Assembly (NCBI GenBank): GCA_037953745.1
Contig: JBAKBP010007625.1
Coordinates: 34,091 to 98,090, forward strand
Reading direction: 5' to 3'
DNA: 64,000 bases
From: Lithodes maja
Taxonomy: Eukaryota; Arthropoda; Malacostraca; Decapoda; Lithodidae
Made by a program: the position numbers and the translations under genes
The notes under the pieces: generated by a model
What the model saw: the letters and a program-made list of their open reading frames with translations, nothing else
Database searches by the model: none
What the model was told of the DNA's origin: nothing
Shown here: piece by piece, positions 42,266 through 53,644 of the stretch
Position numbering within the stretch: the stretch's first letter is position 1
How the letters are laid out: the number at the start of each line of letters is the position of its first letter

Positions 42266-43430
42266 TGTGCTTATTGGCTAACTGCATTCCGTACGGCACT
42301 GTGATTGGCTGTTGCAAACCTTCGACTTAAACAGAGTTTTAAGCATTGCATTACTCGATCTCGATCTCAATCCTGTGTTCTGAATATGGATAAGCCTTTG
42401 TTTGATCCAGGATGGAGTAATCTCAATCCCGGATTTAAACCTGCTCCGAAAACCGAGGTTTAAACCACTGTTCTGAATTTGGCCCATGGAGTTTGAAGCA
42501 ATTTAAGTCATAGGAGGAGGGAAAGACAGATTCTGGAAGAAAGTTCCAGAGCTCAGCTGTTGAATAAAAGAAAGACTGAGAGTAACGTTTCACTCTTGGG
42601 TTGGAGAGTTGCACAGAGTAGGGGTGGGATTGTGTTGCAAGACAGGTACCACATACCCTACGTAGAGGAGGTGGTATACAATGGGAGAACTCTGAGGAGC
42701 ACTGATTATTGTAGTAGCGATAGAATAGCAAGAGAGATGCAACATTGAGGCGAAGAGAGAGAGTTTGCAGAGAGTTAGTGAGTGGGTGGGAATTAATGAT
42801 ACGACACACCTTCCTTTCTACTTTGTCTAGAAGTGCGGTGTGAGAGGATCCTCCCCACACATGTGAACAATACTCAATACAAGGATGCACTGTGCCCCTG
42901 TACAGAGCAAGAAGCTGTTCAGGGGTAAAGAACCCCTTGAGGCGGTTGAGCACACCCAGCTTCTGGGAGGCTGCCTTAGCAAGACTGGTAATATGGTCCT
43001 TCCAAGTGAGAGCTGAAGATAAAGAGACACCAAGAACATTGAGAGACGATGAAGGATTGATTTTTGTGTTGTTGAAGAATAAGGAATAGTCCACTGGGAG
43101 TTCCGGACGGGTAGATAGATGGAGAAATTGGGTTTTGGAGGCATTAAAGGTAACAAGGTTTTCTCTGCCCCAATTTGAAATAGCAGTTAGATCAGGAGAT
43201 AAGTGTTGTATGGCTTCATTACGTTTGCTTTTTGAGGGATTGCTGGCTTGTGTGTTCTGGGAAACTAATTGAATAGTGTAAGGTAGAGTCATCTGCATAT
43301 GAATGGATAGGACTGGAGATACACGTGAAGCTTGTGTCAGCTTGAGCGGTCAGCAGTACTGTTGACCCCTGCCCTCTGCTACATCTCACTACAACCAGTC
43401 TCGGTATAGATAACATTTCTATCATCACTA

Positions 43431-43765
43431 CTCACTTAATAGTGTATTATAGGTGTTTATTTCAGTATAATACACAATGTATTGATATTCAAACATCTTT
43501 CAATTTTCGTTCACGATCATATTCATAACTATTTAATTGTGTGCAACTCAATTTTGGTCCACTCATTAGTTTCATTTTTTTTTACAGTTTCTTACACATG
43601 TCTAGAGAGGGAAATAAATTTTCTGAATATATCTCATAACATGGGCTGAACTTGTAATACTATGTTTTCTAACTACTGTCATATCGTCGGTACAATGGCC
43701 GACACTTCATCATGTCATTCAGTCAAAGCTCCAAATTCTCTTCATGTCACTTCATATCACGCAAG
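43431..43765. other. no gene recognised; flank of LTR element 2
   Basis: AT-rich sequence ending in CAAG, the target duplication of element 2. Confidence 0.5.
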
Positions 43766-45606
43766 TGTGACGCATGTCGAGTATGAGCATGCTGTACAGA
43801 ACGCCCAGTCAGGCCCCACTCTCGCTAGGATCGTCAGGGCAGGAACTTTGGCTGTAGTCTGTGTAGAGTTTCCTAACTCAGTTTATGTGAACCGTTGTAC
43901 TATAAGTATTATCATTATGTATTTTGTTTTCTTCTAAGTCAACGAGTTCTATTTTATATCATTAGATATAAGTATTGTGTGTGGGACTTGTATGTAATGA
44001 TGAGAGGAGAGATATTACGTGGCGGGGGGTCAGTGAGTGCGCCACGTGGGCCGGTAGGCCTAATTCCCTCCTCCCTTCCTCCCTTTCAGCGCGTGGGAAG
44101 TTCTTTGTCGATCCCAGATTGAGAGAGAATATGACGTCATGATTGCCAGTGGGCGGTCCTTAGTGTTGGCGATATGCTCGCTACAGGGCCGAGTATAAAA
44201 AGAGAGGTCCTCGCCACAATTCTTCAGAACTCATCAGGCAAAGCGACCTCTCATATCCCTTGCAACTATCCATATTCTTCCGACTGATGTGAACTTTCTC
44301 TACTCTCTGAACAGCCTATCTTCTACTCTTCTCGTCCCTGTTTAACCTCCATGACCCCTTTGGTGCAGATTTAGTCAGCCAAAGTATTATCGCTTGAGTT
44401 CTCACGAGATAAGTGCCTGTTAGATAGCCTATTTTTGGAAGGGTTAACTAGAATAGGATTGATTGATGTTTGTTGCACTCGTATATGCATTTCCCTGTGT
44501 GCGATTATTCATGTTCCTGTTTTCTGCTGGTTTAGGCAATGCTAGACTGGGATAGGGTTTCTGAGTTGTGATTTCCTATGAGTACTAGGTTGCGGTTGAA
44601 CCAGTACAATTGCAACGGAGACGTGGAACGCCTAGGTGGTCTTTCTGACTGTGTACCGTGGGAGTTTAGCACTGTGTTGCGAGTGAGGGCTTTTGCCTGT
44701 GCCACCCAACACTGTGCTATCTCATTTGCTTGACTTTGAGAGGATCGCCAGGAGAGAACCAGATACTAGTGATCTGGATCTCTCAAGAGAGCATCCCGTC
44801 AATTACCGTAATTTGGCCGCACAGTCTTAAGGACCTCGCTAGGCTACGAGCCGCTTGCTCAGCCATTGTCTCCTAACCTTAGATATCCCAGCTAGACTTT
44901 GCTCGACCAGCAGATACAGTATAGTATTGAAGCTTCTCCTTATGTATATTATTGTTTAAGCACTATTGATTTCATGTGTGGCACGCTTAGCTACTTCAGA
45001 GATTAGTGGCCCACGAGCACAATCTTAGTAGGCTATTGCTAGTGCATTGTCGGAGTACTTCTTCTTAATGTTTGCCATATCCTATTGCTTATTCTTATAA
45101 TTCTTCTTATGTCAATTTAAAGCCTTTAATTACCAGTGAGTTATTCATTAAATTGCTGTTCAAAATCCGATACTTACTTCTTATGAGTATTCGAGAAGCA
45201 TCTAACTTATCAGAAGATTCCTTGCTTGATGCTCGAGGACTATTGTTTAACGTAACGTAATAGTGCCGATCCGAAGTAGAGGGTGGAGGACTTCTTAAGT
45301 TCTTAGTTCAAGGGTGGATTACTTCGGCTTCGGCCAACACTATTCTTTAGTGTTGTAGTACTTTCTTCTTTGTTTGATTGTTGACCAGACTAGATAACTC
45401 CCGTCTTGTTATTAGTCTGTTGTGTAAAACGCTAGTACCGAGTTCTTGTATACCCCGTTATAGCAGATAGAACTCTGGAGGGTAGTGGCGTTTTTTGTTC
45501 GGCTGGCAGTACTCTGGGGTTGGGATCGTGTGTTTCCGTTGTGGCAGCGAGCCATACTCGAGTCCTGTGTAAGAGCCCTAGTGTACCCGAGTGCCCGGTC
45601 GTAACA
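43766..45606 (+). repeat. 5' LTR of element 2
   Basis: Starts TGTGACGCATGTCGAGTATG, ends CCGGTCGTAACA. Copy at 50059-51899. Confidence 0.95.
44194..44230 (+). promoter_or_regulatory. LTR promoter of element 2 (TATA box)
   Basis: TATAAAA at 44194-44200 (GAGTATAAAAAGAGAG), with TTCTTCAGAACTCATCAGG about 25 bases downstream as the probable transcription start. The same is in the 3' LTR at about 50,487. Confidence 0.6.
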
Positions 45607-45608
45607 AA

Positions 45609-45622
45609 TGGCGACCTTGCTT
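45609..45622 (+). promoter_or_regulatory. primer-binding site of element 2
   Basis: TGGCGACCTTGC two bases after the LTR, identical to that of element 1. Confidence 0.75.
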
Positions 45623-45805
45623 AGGATTTTGTGAACAGTATAATTTTTTGCAGAGTTGTACAACATTTGTTTTTTGGTACTTTAGCGTACATATTGAAGA
45701 ATATTTTTTTTTGTAAGGCAATTAGGAGAGCATTTAAGAGACTCCAGTTAATTTAGTAATTAGTGCTTGCATAAGGGAGTTTAACACTTTTGTCTCGAGA
45801 ATTTT

Positions 45806-48800
45806 TTGGTGAACTTCAGTATGTCGGGCCCTAGTACTGACGAGGAGCGAGAGATGCTATTTGAGGAGGTGCCGTTAGTAACTAGTGAGGAGGATGCTAG
45901 ACTTTTTGTGAGTAAGCAGTACCATGTGACGGAGGAGAGGCTGACTGGGGTGAATGTTTATGGCTTGCACCTGATAGCCAAGGTTTTGGGTCTATCCAAT
46001 GTAGGAGGGATGTCCAAGGGGGAGCTGATTTCCTGGGTGTTGCGTGGGCGACATGGGGTTTCGGAGGAGAGGGCGTTTGGGGGGGTTCCTCCCCAGATCC
46101 CCTCTCACTCGACTCCCACAGTGCCGTCCACTCAGTTGCCGGAGGTTAGCACTCTCCCACAGAGGGATGAGCATTGGAAGATTGGAGTGCCCTCGGGCGG
46201 TGCGTATGGTGGTTCCCCAGTTCTTGCCCCCCCTCCTTCAGTAGTGGCAGCTCCCTCTTCCGGCCTGTCTCCTGAGATGATATTTAAACTCGAGCTTGCT
46301 AAAATGGAGAATGAGGCTAGGAAGCAGGAGATGGAGAATGAGTCTAGGAGGCATGAGCAGGAGATTGAGGCTGAGACCAGGAGGCGGGAGGATGAGACTA
46401 GGAAGCAGGAGAATGAGACTAGGAAGCAGGAGAATGAGACTAGGAGGCATGAGATTGAGGTCAGGAGGCACGAGGCTGAGCTTAGATACGACTCCGAGAA
46501 ATATTGTGCTCAGATAGACTTAGATAAGACTCGTGCAGAGTCGACAGGGATTCGGATGGGCCGTGAGGGCCAAGTAAGAGAACAGTCCTTGTCCCACTTA
46601 GTCAAGTTGGTGCCGGCATTTAGTGAAACTGAAGTCACAGAATTTTTTAATCGTTTTGAGAAGAAGTGTAGGGAGCATAATTGGCCTGAAGAGAAGTGGG
46701 CAGCTCTGGTCTCCTCGAGACTTACGGGTAAGGGTCTGAAGGCTTATGATGCACTGCCTTTAGAGTCTTGCATTGACTACCCAGAATTGAAGAGAGCTGT
46801 CCTACGGGCATACGAGTTGCAACCAGAAACATATCGATTGAAGTTTCGGGGTGTTACAAAGACTAGGGAGGCGACCTTTCTTGAACATGCCCGGGACTTA
46901 AAAGATGCACTTGCTAACTGGACACGTTCTGAGAAAGCTGAGACGGCCGAACAGTTGACTGAGCTGTTTCTGCTCGAGCAGTTTTATAAGTGTACAGGTG
47001 CAGATATGACTTTAACTATTAAAGAAAAGAACCCTAAAACTCTACAGGAGGCAGCTGAGATGGCTGACCTCCGGCTATCACTAATTCGTGGGTGCGGGTC
47101 TGCCCAGCGTAGTGAGGCAGGTAACAAGGGGCGTGACGCCCCACCCCCCCGAGTTGGTGATATACATTATGCAAACAAGTACAAGAGCTATGATACCAAG
47201 ACTGACCACAAGACTAGCACCGTCCCATTTAAGAAGGGGCCGGGCCCTTCCCAGTACCAAGGGAAGCCCAGAGGGGAGTTGGAGTGTTATCATTGTCATG
47301 AAAAGGGGCACTTTGCAAGAGTCTGTCCTAGCAAACCACCTACAGCAGCTGTGTCTTTGGCCTGCAACATTGGTGTGTCTCCGAAGTTTTCTGAGTTTGC
47401 CCGGGGCAGTTCGTCAGAGGCTGAGGCACAGCCAATGCAGAAGCACCTGGGAGGCTCGAACCCTGCTCAGGATGTTTTTTGCGACCATAGAGGACGGGGT
47501 TGCGTGATGTGGGCGGGGCGCAAGCATGGAGTAGAGGTCTTGCGTGATACAGGTGCTTCCCAGACTCTGATGAATAACTTGACTGGCTACCCTATAAATG
47601 TGGCTCGGGTGGTAGTGGTGCAGGGTATTAATGCAACTCGGTCATACCCGCTGGTGCGGTTGGAGTTGGAGGTGGATGGTGTGACACGTGAATTGGATGT
47701 CGGGATTGTGGAGAAACTGCCAGTGGAGGGCGTCGACCTTCTTCTCGGCAACGACTTTGCAATGCCCGCTTCTGAGGTTCTACCCTTAGTCGTTGCCGAG
47801 AGGACGGCCGACGTGAGTAGGGAAGAGCAAGAGTGGGTCGAGCGGTGCCAGACACAACCCATGGCGTGTGTTGTCACCCGAGCTCGGGCAGATAAAGTGT
47901 CACAGCCTAGTCCTCCGTCTTCAGACCAGCAGAGGAACGATCAACAGGAGGAGGCTAAAGCTGGAGTTGGTTTTAAGAGTTTTGACTCGGCGGCTCTCCT
48001 GGGTGATTTAGTATTGGCACCTATGTTGGAGTCTGGAGAGGCCCCAGGACCTGTCACAGTTAGTGAGGAGGTAGGGCCGGAAGAGACTCCGGGGCAGCAA
48101 CGTTGCACACGGAGAGAAAAAAGGGTTGCTCAGTTTGATATTGGGGAAGGACTTGGGTTGCTTCGGAAGCATCTAGACAGGTTGGCTCCCTCAGATATTT
48201 GTAAACTGCAGTTGGAGGATCCGGAAGTTCAGAAGTGTGGTAATGGTGCTGTCGAGATTAAACACGAGGACGGGGAAGCATGTCATGTGAACCTGTTGGA
48301 GGAGTTTGTGAGGCAACCACCTGAGCAGCCTACTGTCCCTGCGTTGGTCTGCCGCGGCCAAGGTGGAGAAGGAGAGGGGGGCAGTAGGGCACAGGTGGAG
48401 GAGAGTAGGGATTGTCATGTCTCGGCGAAGCAGTGGGCGGGGGACACGAGTCTGGTGGCTGTGGAAGCGCTAGAGCACCTGCCTGAGCAGCAGTGTGCAG
48501 CACTCCAGCACCAGCTCGGTTCATACCCCACTGGTCGTGCCGAGCCCCTGAGTCTCACAACTCGGACGGTGCGAGATGTTCCGCGGGCAGGTCACGTGAA
48601 TGTTAAAAGACCGTTAGCCTCGTTGTTTCGGTGGTTCAAGGTGGGCGACGAGGCTTTGGCATGGTTGCCAGGTCAGGGTCGACCCATGGCTGCCAAGGGT
48701 GGTGGTCAAAAGGAGGACATTGAGCAGATTGGTAAGGTCGGCTGTGGTATCGCAGTGCCCGGTCGTCGCATAGCCTCCCAATGCTGCTCTAGTCTAATGC

Positions 48801-49576
48801 AACAGCCCTACCATAGACCGACTGTATCTGGCCATGTCGCTGAAAGCGGTGATGCTGCGCAGGCAGATGTCGTCACAAGGAATGCGGGGGTGCGCATGTA
48901 CGGTATCGGCGGGGAAGCCTTAGCAATAATGAACTGTGGGAGTGACTGCACGGGTGGTACGGATTGTCCCTCTCATGACCTGGCTGTTCTAGGGACGAAG
49001 GTGGAGAAGGAGGGAGACTACAGGTTAGAAGCTGCGGTCTCGGCTGGGTTGTGGGAGGGCACTAGGCATGTTGTTCGTGGAGACAGTGCAAGGCTCAGTT
49101 TAATTCCCTACCGTATAAATCCTGCTCGACAGCCTATGGTGCAAGCAGAGCTGGATTACGTGTGGACGAAGGATCTGAGGGATAAGGAATGTCGTGAGTG
49201 GTCGTTGCTTGTAACTTTGTCCAAGCGTGCTAAAGAGGTATGTGGTTTTGTTGTGGACGGGAGTACCTACCAGTGCAATGTTGTGCCTGACGGACTTAAG
49301 AATGCACCAGCAACGTGTCAGAGCCTGATGAATGAAAGTGAAAAGGACAATGATGCGCTGGGGCATTTCGAGATCTATGTTCCAGCCTATGGTCCGGTCG
49401 GTGTAGTTTACCCAGATCATTACCCTCTCGAGATCTTGGACCAGTTTCACAATCGGAATATGAGGCTGACCAGGTGGTCACTAAGGTTATTGGTATATAA
49501 CCTGGACATAAGCCATATTGCCGGTTGTGACAACGAGGTTGCATGTGGTCGTTCAGGGGTATATGATCCTGGGTAG
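45806..49576 (+). CDS. gag-pol: gag-protease plus rearranged pol fragments, 1256 aa
   Basis: Starts MVNFSMSGPSTDEE (Met at 45806 or 45821). N-terminal SAP-like part, then Glu/Arg-rich coiled coil with ENETRKQ repeats (~165-225), capsid with SCAN-like region from residue 336 (YELQPETYRLKFRG) to ~425, CCHC at C494, C497, H502, C507 and protease D581 (RDTGAS). After that, integrase is missing: NGAVEIKHEDGEA joins directly to CHVNLLEEFVR, an in-frame loss relative to element 1. Further on come shuffled short pieces: an integrase zinc-finger-like piece (RAGHVNVKRPLASLF), a GPY-region-like piece (FKVGDEALAWLPG), ~100 aa of no recognised origin, an RT start (YRINPARQPMVQAELDYV), an RT piece (LKNAPATCQSLMN) without YLDD, and the RNase H end. 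Gag should be functional; pol should not. Confidence 0.92.
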   Translation: MVNFSMSGPSTDEEREMLFEEVPLVTSEEDARLFVSKQYHVTEERLTGVNVYGLHLIAKVLGLSNVGGMSKGELISWVLRGRHGVSEERAFGGVPPQIPSHSTPTVPSTQLPEVSTLPQRDEHWKIGVPSGGAYGGSPVLAPPPSVVAAPSSGLSPEMIFKLELAKMENEARKQEMENESRRHEQEIEAETRRREDETRKQENETRKQENETRRHEIEVRRHEAELRYDSEKYCAQIDLDKTRAESTGIRMGREGQVREQSLSHLVKLVPAFSETEVTEFFNRFEKKCREHNWPEEKWAALVSSRLTGKGLKAYDALPLESCIDYPELKRAVLRAYELQPETYRLKFRGVTKTREATFLEHARDLKDALANWTRSEKAETAEQLTELFLLEQFYKCTGADMTLTIKEKNPKTLQEAAEMADLRLSLIRGCGSAQRSEAGNKGRDAPPPRVGDIHYANKYKSYDTKTDHKTSTVPFKKGPGPSQYQGKPRGELECYHCHEKGHFARVCPSKPPTAAVSLACNIGVSPKFSEFARGSSSEAEAQPMQKHLGGSNPAQDVFCDHRGRGCVMWAGRKHGVEVLRDTGASQTLMNNLTGYPINVARVVVVQGINATRSYPLVRLELEVDGVTRELDVGIVEKLPVEGVDLLLGNDFAMPASEVLPLVVAERTADVSREEQEWVERCQTQPMACVVTRARADKVSQPSPPSSDQQRNDQQEEAKAGVGFKSFDSAALLGDLVLAPMLESGEAPGPVTVSEEVGPEETPGQQRCTRREKRVAQFDIGEGLGLLRKHLDRLAPSDICKLQLEDPEVQKCGNGAVEIKHEDGEACHVNLLEEFVRQPPEQPTVPALVCRGQGGEGEGGSRAQVEESRDCHVSAKQWAGDTSLVAVEALEHLPEQQCAALQHQLGSYPTGRAEPLSLTTRTVRDVPRAGHVNVKRPLASLFRWFKVGDEALAWLPGQGRPMAAKGGGQKEDIEQIGKVGCGIAVPGRRIASQCCSSLMQQPYHRPTVSGHVAESGDAAQADVVTRNAGVRMYGIGGEALAIMNCGSDCTGGTDCPSHDLAVLGTKVEKEGDYRLEAAVSAGLWEGTRHVVRGDSARLSLIPYRINPARQPMVQAELDYVWTKDLRDKECREWSLLVTLSKRAKEVCGFVVDGSTYQCNVVPDGLKNAPATCQSLMNESEKDNDALGHFEIYVPAYGPVGVVYPDHYPLEILDQFHNRNMRLTRWSLRLLVYNLDISHIAGCDNEVACGRSGVYDPG

Positions 49577-50047
49577 ATTGACACACGGGTAGCCTCCTGC
49601 TTTGGTTTGAGTAGTATTTTGCGCTTGGTGCTTGTTGGCTCGCGGTTGTAGCCCAGCGTATTGGGTCGTAAAGCAGGATTGTTGAGCGTTTGGTATAGAA
49701 GAAAATAGGCTGCCCTTATAGTGCAGCCGGAAAAAACATATTAAAATATAAAAATCATATAAAAACTCTTTCTTTTTGATGAAGATAATTGTATAAGTTT
49801 GTCATAGCCTATAAGGTTTGAGTAGTCCACGAACTATCAAACGGCTGAGCTGCTGTAAGCTCGCTCTGGGAGCATGATATTGTGTCTTTTACTATTGTTG
49901 GGAGGAGTTATGAAATGTGAATTTTTTTTTTAAGATGTGTTTTAGTGATAAACTCAGCGTTGTTTTAGTGCCATGCGGTCGCTGGGTGTGAGGGGTTTGA
50001 TGGGGTTCTGTATATCAGATTTTAGCTCAGGGTTGAGCAAGTAAAAT
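49577..50047 (+). other. 3' untranslated region of element 2
   Basis: Non-coding, AT-rich in part, between the stop codon and the polypurine tract. Confidence 0.6.
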
Positions 50048-50058
50048 CTTGGGGGAGG
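50048..50058 (+). promoter_or_regulatory. polypurine tract of element 2
   Basis: CTTGGGGGAGG directly before the 3' LTR. Confidence 0.8.
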
Positions 50059-51899
50059 TGTGACGCATGTCGAGTATGAGCATGCTGTACAGAACGCCCA
50101 GTCAGGCCCCACTCTCGCTAGGATCGTCAGGGCAGGAACTTTGGCTGTAGTCTGTGTAGAGTTTCCTAACTCAGTTTATGTGAACCGTTGTACTATAAGT
50201 ATTATCATTATGTATTTTGTTTTCTTCTAAGTCAACGAGTTCTATTTTATATCATTAGATATAAGTATTGTGTGTGGGACTTGTATGTAATGATGAGAGG
50301 AGAGATATTACGTGGCGGGGGGTCAGTGAGTGCGCCACGCGGGCCGGTAGGCCTAATTCCCTCCTCCCTTCCTCCCTTTCAGCGCGTGGGAAGTTCTTTG
50401 TCGATCCCAGATTGAGAGAGAATATGACGTCATGATTGCCAGTGGGCGGTCCTTAGTGTTGGCGATATGCTCGCTACAGGGCCGAGTATAAAAAGAGAGG
50501 TCCTCGCCACAATTCTTCAGAACTCATCAGGCAAAGCGACCTCTCATATCCCTTGCAACTATCCATATTCTTCCGACTGATGTGAACTTTCTCTACTCTC
50601 TGAACAGCCTATCTTCTACTCTTCTCGTCCCTGTTTAACCTCCATGACCCCTTTGGTGCAGATTTAGTCAGCCAAAGTATTATCGCTTGAGTTCTCACGA
50701 GATAAGTGCCTGTTAGATAGCCTATTTTTGGAAGGGTTAACTAGAATAGGATTGATTGATGTTTGTTGCACTCGTATATGCATTTCCCTGTGTGCGATTA
50801 TTCATGTTCCTGTTTTCTGCTGGTTTAGGCAATGCTAGACTGGGATAGGGTTTCTGAGTTGTGATTTCCTATGAGTACTAGGTTGCGGTTGAACCAGTAC
50901 AATTGCAACGGAGACGTGGAACGCCTAGGTGGTCTTTCTGACTGTGTACCGTGGGAGTTTAGCACTGTGTTGCGAGTGAGGGCTTTTGCCTGTGCCACCC
51001 AACACTGTGCTATCTCATTTGCTTGACTTTGAGAGGATCGCCAGGAGAGAACCAGATACTAGTGATCTGGATCTCTCAAGAGAGCATCCCGTCAATTACC
51101 GTAATTTGGCCGCACAGTCTTAAGGACCTCGCTAGGCTACGAGCCGCTTGCTCAGCCATTGTCTCCTAACCTTAGATATCCCAGCTAGACTTTGCTCGAC
51201 CAGCAGATACAGTATAGTATTGAAGCTTCTCCTTATGTATATTATTGTTTAAGCACTATTGATTTCATGTGTGGCACTCTTAGCTACTTCAGAGATTAGT
51301 GGCCCACGAGCACAATCTTAGTAGGCTATTGCTAGTGCATTGTCGGAGTACTTCTTCTTAATGTTTGCCATATCCTATTGCTTATTCTTATAATTCTTCT
51401 TATGTCAATTTAAAGCCTTTAATTACCAGTGAGTTATTCATTAAATTGCTGTTCAAAATCCGATACTTACTTCTTATGAGTATTCGAGAAGCATCTAACT
51501 TATCAGAAGATTCCTTGCTTGATGCTCGAGGACTATTGTTTAACGTAACGTAATAGTGCCGATCCGAAGTAGAGGGTGGAGGACTTCTTAAGTTCTTAGT
51601 TCAAGGGTGGATTACTTCGGCTTCGGCCAACACTATTCTTTAGTGTTGTAGTACTTTCTTCTTTGTTTGATTGTTGACCAGACTAGATAACTCCCGTCTT
51701 GTTATTAGTCTGTTGTGTAAAACGCTAGTACCGAGTTCTTGTATACCCCGTTATAGCAGATAGAACTCTGGAGGGTAGTGGCGTTTTTTGTTCGGCTGGC
51801 AGTACTCTGGGGTTGGGATCGTGTGTTTCCGTTGTGGCAGCGAGCCATACTCGAGTCCTGTGTAAGAGCCCTAGTGTACCCGAGTGCCCGGTCGTAACA
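50059..51899 (+). repeat. 3' LTR of element 2
   Basis: Matches 43766-45606; the differences seen are CCACGCGGG for CCACGTGGG and GCACTCTTA for GCACGCTTA. Confidence 0.95.
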
Positions 51900-51903
51900 C
51901 AAG

Positions 51904-53105
51904 ATATGAACCGTATTGGTCTGAAATGCTTGCTACGACCTCCTGACCTGCTACGATCCCCTGAATGGGCGGCCAGAATAACACACTCAGTCTGGTTCAC
52001 ATCTTTGCAATGGGTATAGGTTTTTGCGGTGTTGTATATTCCCAGATGTTATCCCTAATTTTTATTCATGTGTAACACCATGTGTTTGCAGGTGTTTCGT
52101 TTACTATTATAAGACAATAGTATAAATAAAGGGGGAGTAATTAAACATATATTAAGCTATAATGTATATATTAAGATAGTTATACAGTTAAACACTTTTG
52201 AATACTAGTATTAGTATTAAGTTGAAGTGTTAAGGGTTTTGTAGAGTGAGCAGGCTTAAGGCAGTGTCTAGCCTTAGCCAAGTGATAAGGGTATGGATGC
52301 TTGCAGAAGAAAGTGTCTATATCTTATCTGACTGAGGTCCCTAGGTGGAGACTAGGCTTAGGACAGAGTGTCTGATCCTAACCAAGGCGTATGATGGAGT
52401 AGACTTAGGGAAGAGTGTTGTCTTACCCAAGGTGTGGAGTGAACTGAGTGTTTATTTATCTCTCTGATAGAGGCAAGGTGGTTTGCTGACACAAATTTCA
52501 TTAGCAGGTCATGTATAGGTTTGGGTGTGTATTGTTTACATCCGGTGCCATCATCGTAGGCATTCTGTGGTGCTTAATCTATTATTTTGTGGTGTCTAAG
52601 AGGAAAGATGTTTACCATAAGTTGTTTATACTTTGTAAGTATAAACAATATGGATAGTTATATCTCTATGATGAGATTGACTTGGTGAATATTAATGTAT
52701 AGTGATCATATGTGATTAGTTAAAGGGATAATGGGTTATAGTGGATTACATAATTATTATGGGGTATAATACATACAAAATAGATATATTTGGTTCTTTA
52801 TATAATGCTGATGGAACATAAGGTGGGCATATTAAGTGATTCAGTCTAGGTTATTTGCATATATATTTGAGTATAATATGTGTGTTACACATGAGTGTTC
52901 AAGAATTGTCATGTGTAGGCCCTATTTTCATCCGTTGAATTAATTCTCAGTGAAATCTGTATTGTTCAATGTTCTTTCCCCCGCACGTCGGTTTATGCGG
53001 TTGGATTTAATTTTGTTTGGGAGCATCTGTGGTATTGACATGATTCTAGTGTTCATTTTGTTAAAGTTTTTATTACAACTTATTTTAAGAATGTTCAGGT
53101 GGCTT
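51904..53105. other. no gene recognised; three imperfect repeats
   Basis: Between 52,245 and 52,450 three degenerate units of the type GGCTTAGGACAGAGTGTCTG occur with GCCTTAGCCAAG-like ends. The rest shows no supported feature. Confidence 0.4.
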
Positions 53106-53107
53106 GT

Positions 53108-53644
53108 GTTAAAATAACCAGATTATCAAAGACCCCCACAGCAGAGAAAAGGAAGAACACAGAAGAAAGGGAAATTAAAATAAATCAACTACGGAGCCCG
53201 AATCATCAGAGAAAACGAAACAGGAGAGAAGAAGAAGGAGCAACAAAAATAAAAACAATAGCAACGAAAAGAGAAGCCCCGAACACCAAACTCAACATAA
53301 TGCCCAGGATACCCAAATTGCCCCACATCATCAACAGAGAAGACGGAAAGAAACATACCAGACCAGACCTGCACGCGAAGAAGGAAAACACATCTCCAAC
53401 ACCAAAGGATAACAAACAATCAAAACCATGTGTACGAGAGAACCAACAAAACAAAATCTACACATCTCATCGAACAACTAATTTCCCTACACCCGCTATT
53501 AACACCATACGAGACGCCAGAATTGCCACCATCACCCCAGAGATACCAGTAACACAAGGCAAAACCATCACCAAACCACCACAAGGCTCCCAGAAAGAAG
53601 TTAGTGTTCAGTCAGGGACAAAAGGACCAACACAGCCATCTTAA
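53108..53644 (+). pseudogene. Lys/Arg-rich ORF inside the LTR of element 3
   Basis: Open frame of about 180 aa that is almost entirely within the LTR. It is very basic and polar (QRKRNRREEEGATK, NREDGKKHTRPDL). The 3' LTR copy (from 63,088) keeps the frame for about 115 residues, continuous with an upstream ORF, then shifts. I do not recognise the protein. Confidence 0.4.

Larger units (their letters stand above)
39760..42485. mobile_element. terminal-inverted-repeat transposon carrying satellite arrays
   Basis: Left end GGCCCAAATTCAGAACAGTG and right end in reverse GGGCCAAATTCAGAACAGTG match over about 29 bases with one mismatch, both continuing GTTTAAACC. It interrupts a LINE whose sequence is continuous across the site, with ATA/ATG flanks suggesting a 2-3-bp target duplication. 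No transposase. Ends and target size recall PIF/Harbinger-type elements, but this assignment is tentative. Most of its 2.7 kb is tandem repeat. Confidence 0.8.
39640..43430 (-). pseudogene. Jockey/CR1-like LINE, RT to 3' end, split by a transposon
   Basis: Minus strand from 43,430: PIHSYADDSTLHYSI with catalytic YADD at 43299-43288, a frameshift near 43,230, then a long frame with LVTFNASKTQFLHLS, LGVSLSSALTWKDHI, LYRGTVHPCIEYCSHVWGG and FYSTAELWNFLP. At 42,486 the ORF (NCFKLH) is cut by an inverted-repeat element and resumes at 39,758 (VSRHFGSNVP, stop). The 3' UTR runs to about 39,643. 5' truncated: no endonuclease. Remnants of the same family are at 17.56 and 29.54 kb. Confidence 0.82.
43766..51899 (+). 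mobile_element. Gmr1-like LTR element with scrambled pol (element 2)
   Basis: Two LTRs of 1841 bp that differ at two positions I can find; 4-bp target duplication CAAG at 43762-43765 and 51900-51903. Primer-binding site, polypurine tract, LTR ends and gag type match element 1. The 1256-aa ORF lacks integrase and RT catalytic parts, so it cannot move by itself. The near-identical LTRs show it nevertheless inserted very recently. Confidence 0.95.

Noticed and set aside
43662..43937. Host exon interrupted by element 2 (ORF starting MFSNYCHIVG)
   Set aside because: The ORF is short, unrecognised and mostly LTR; joining across the insertion soon meets a stop, so coding status cannot be supported.
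43895..44122. 75-aa ORF present in both LTRs of element 2 (also 50188-50415)
   Set aside because: It is only duplicated because it lies in the LTR; it covers the promoter region and has no recognisable domain.
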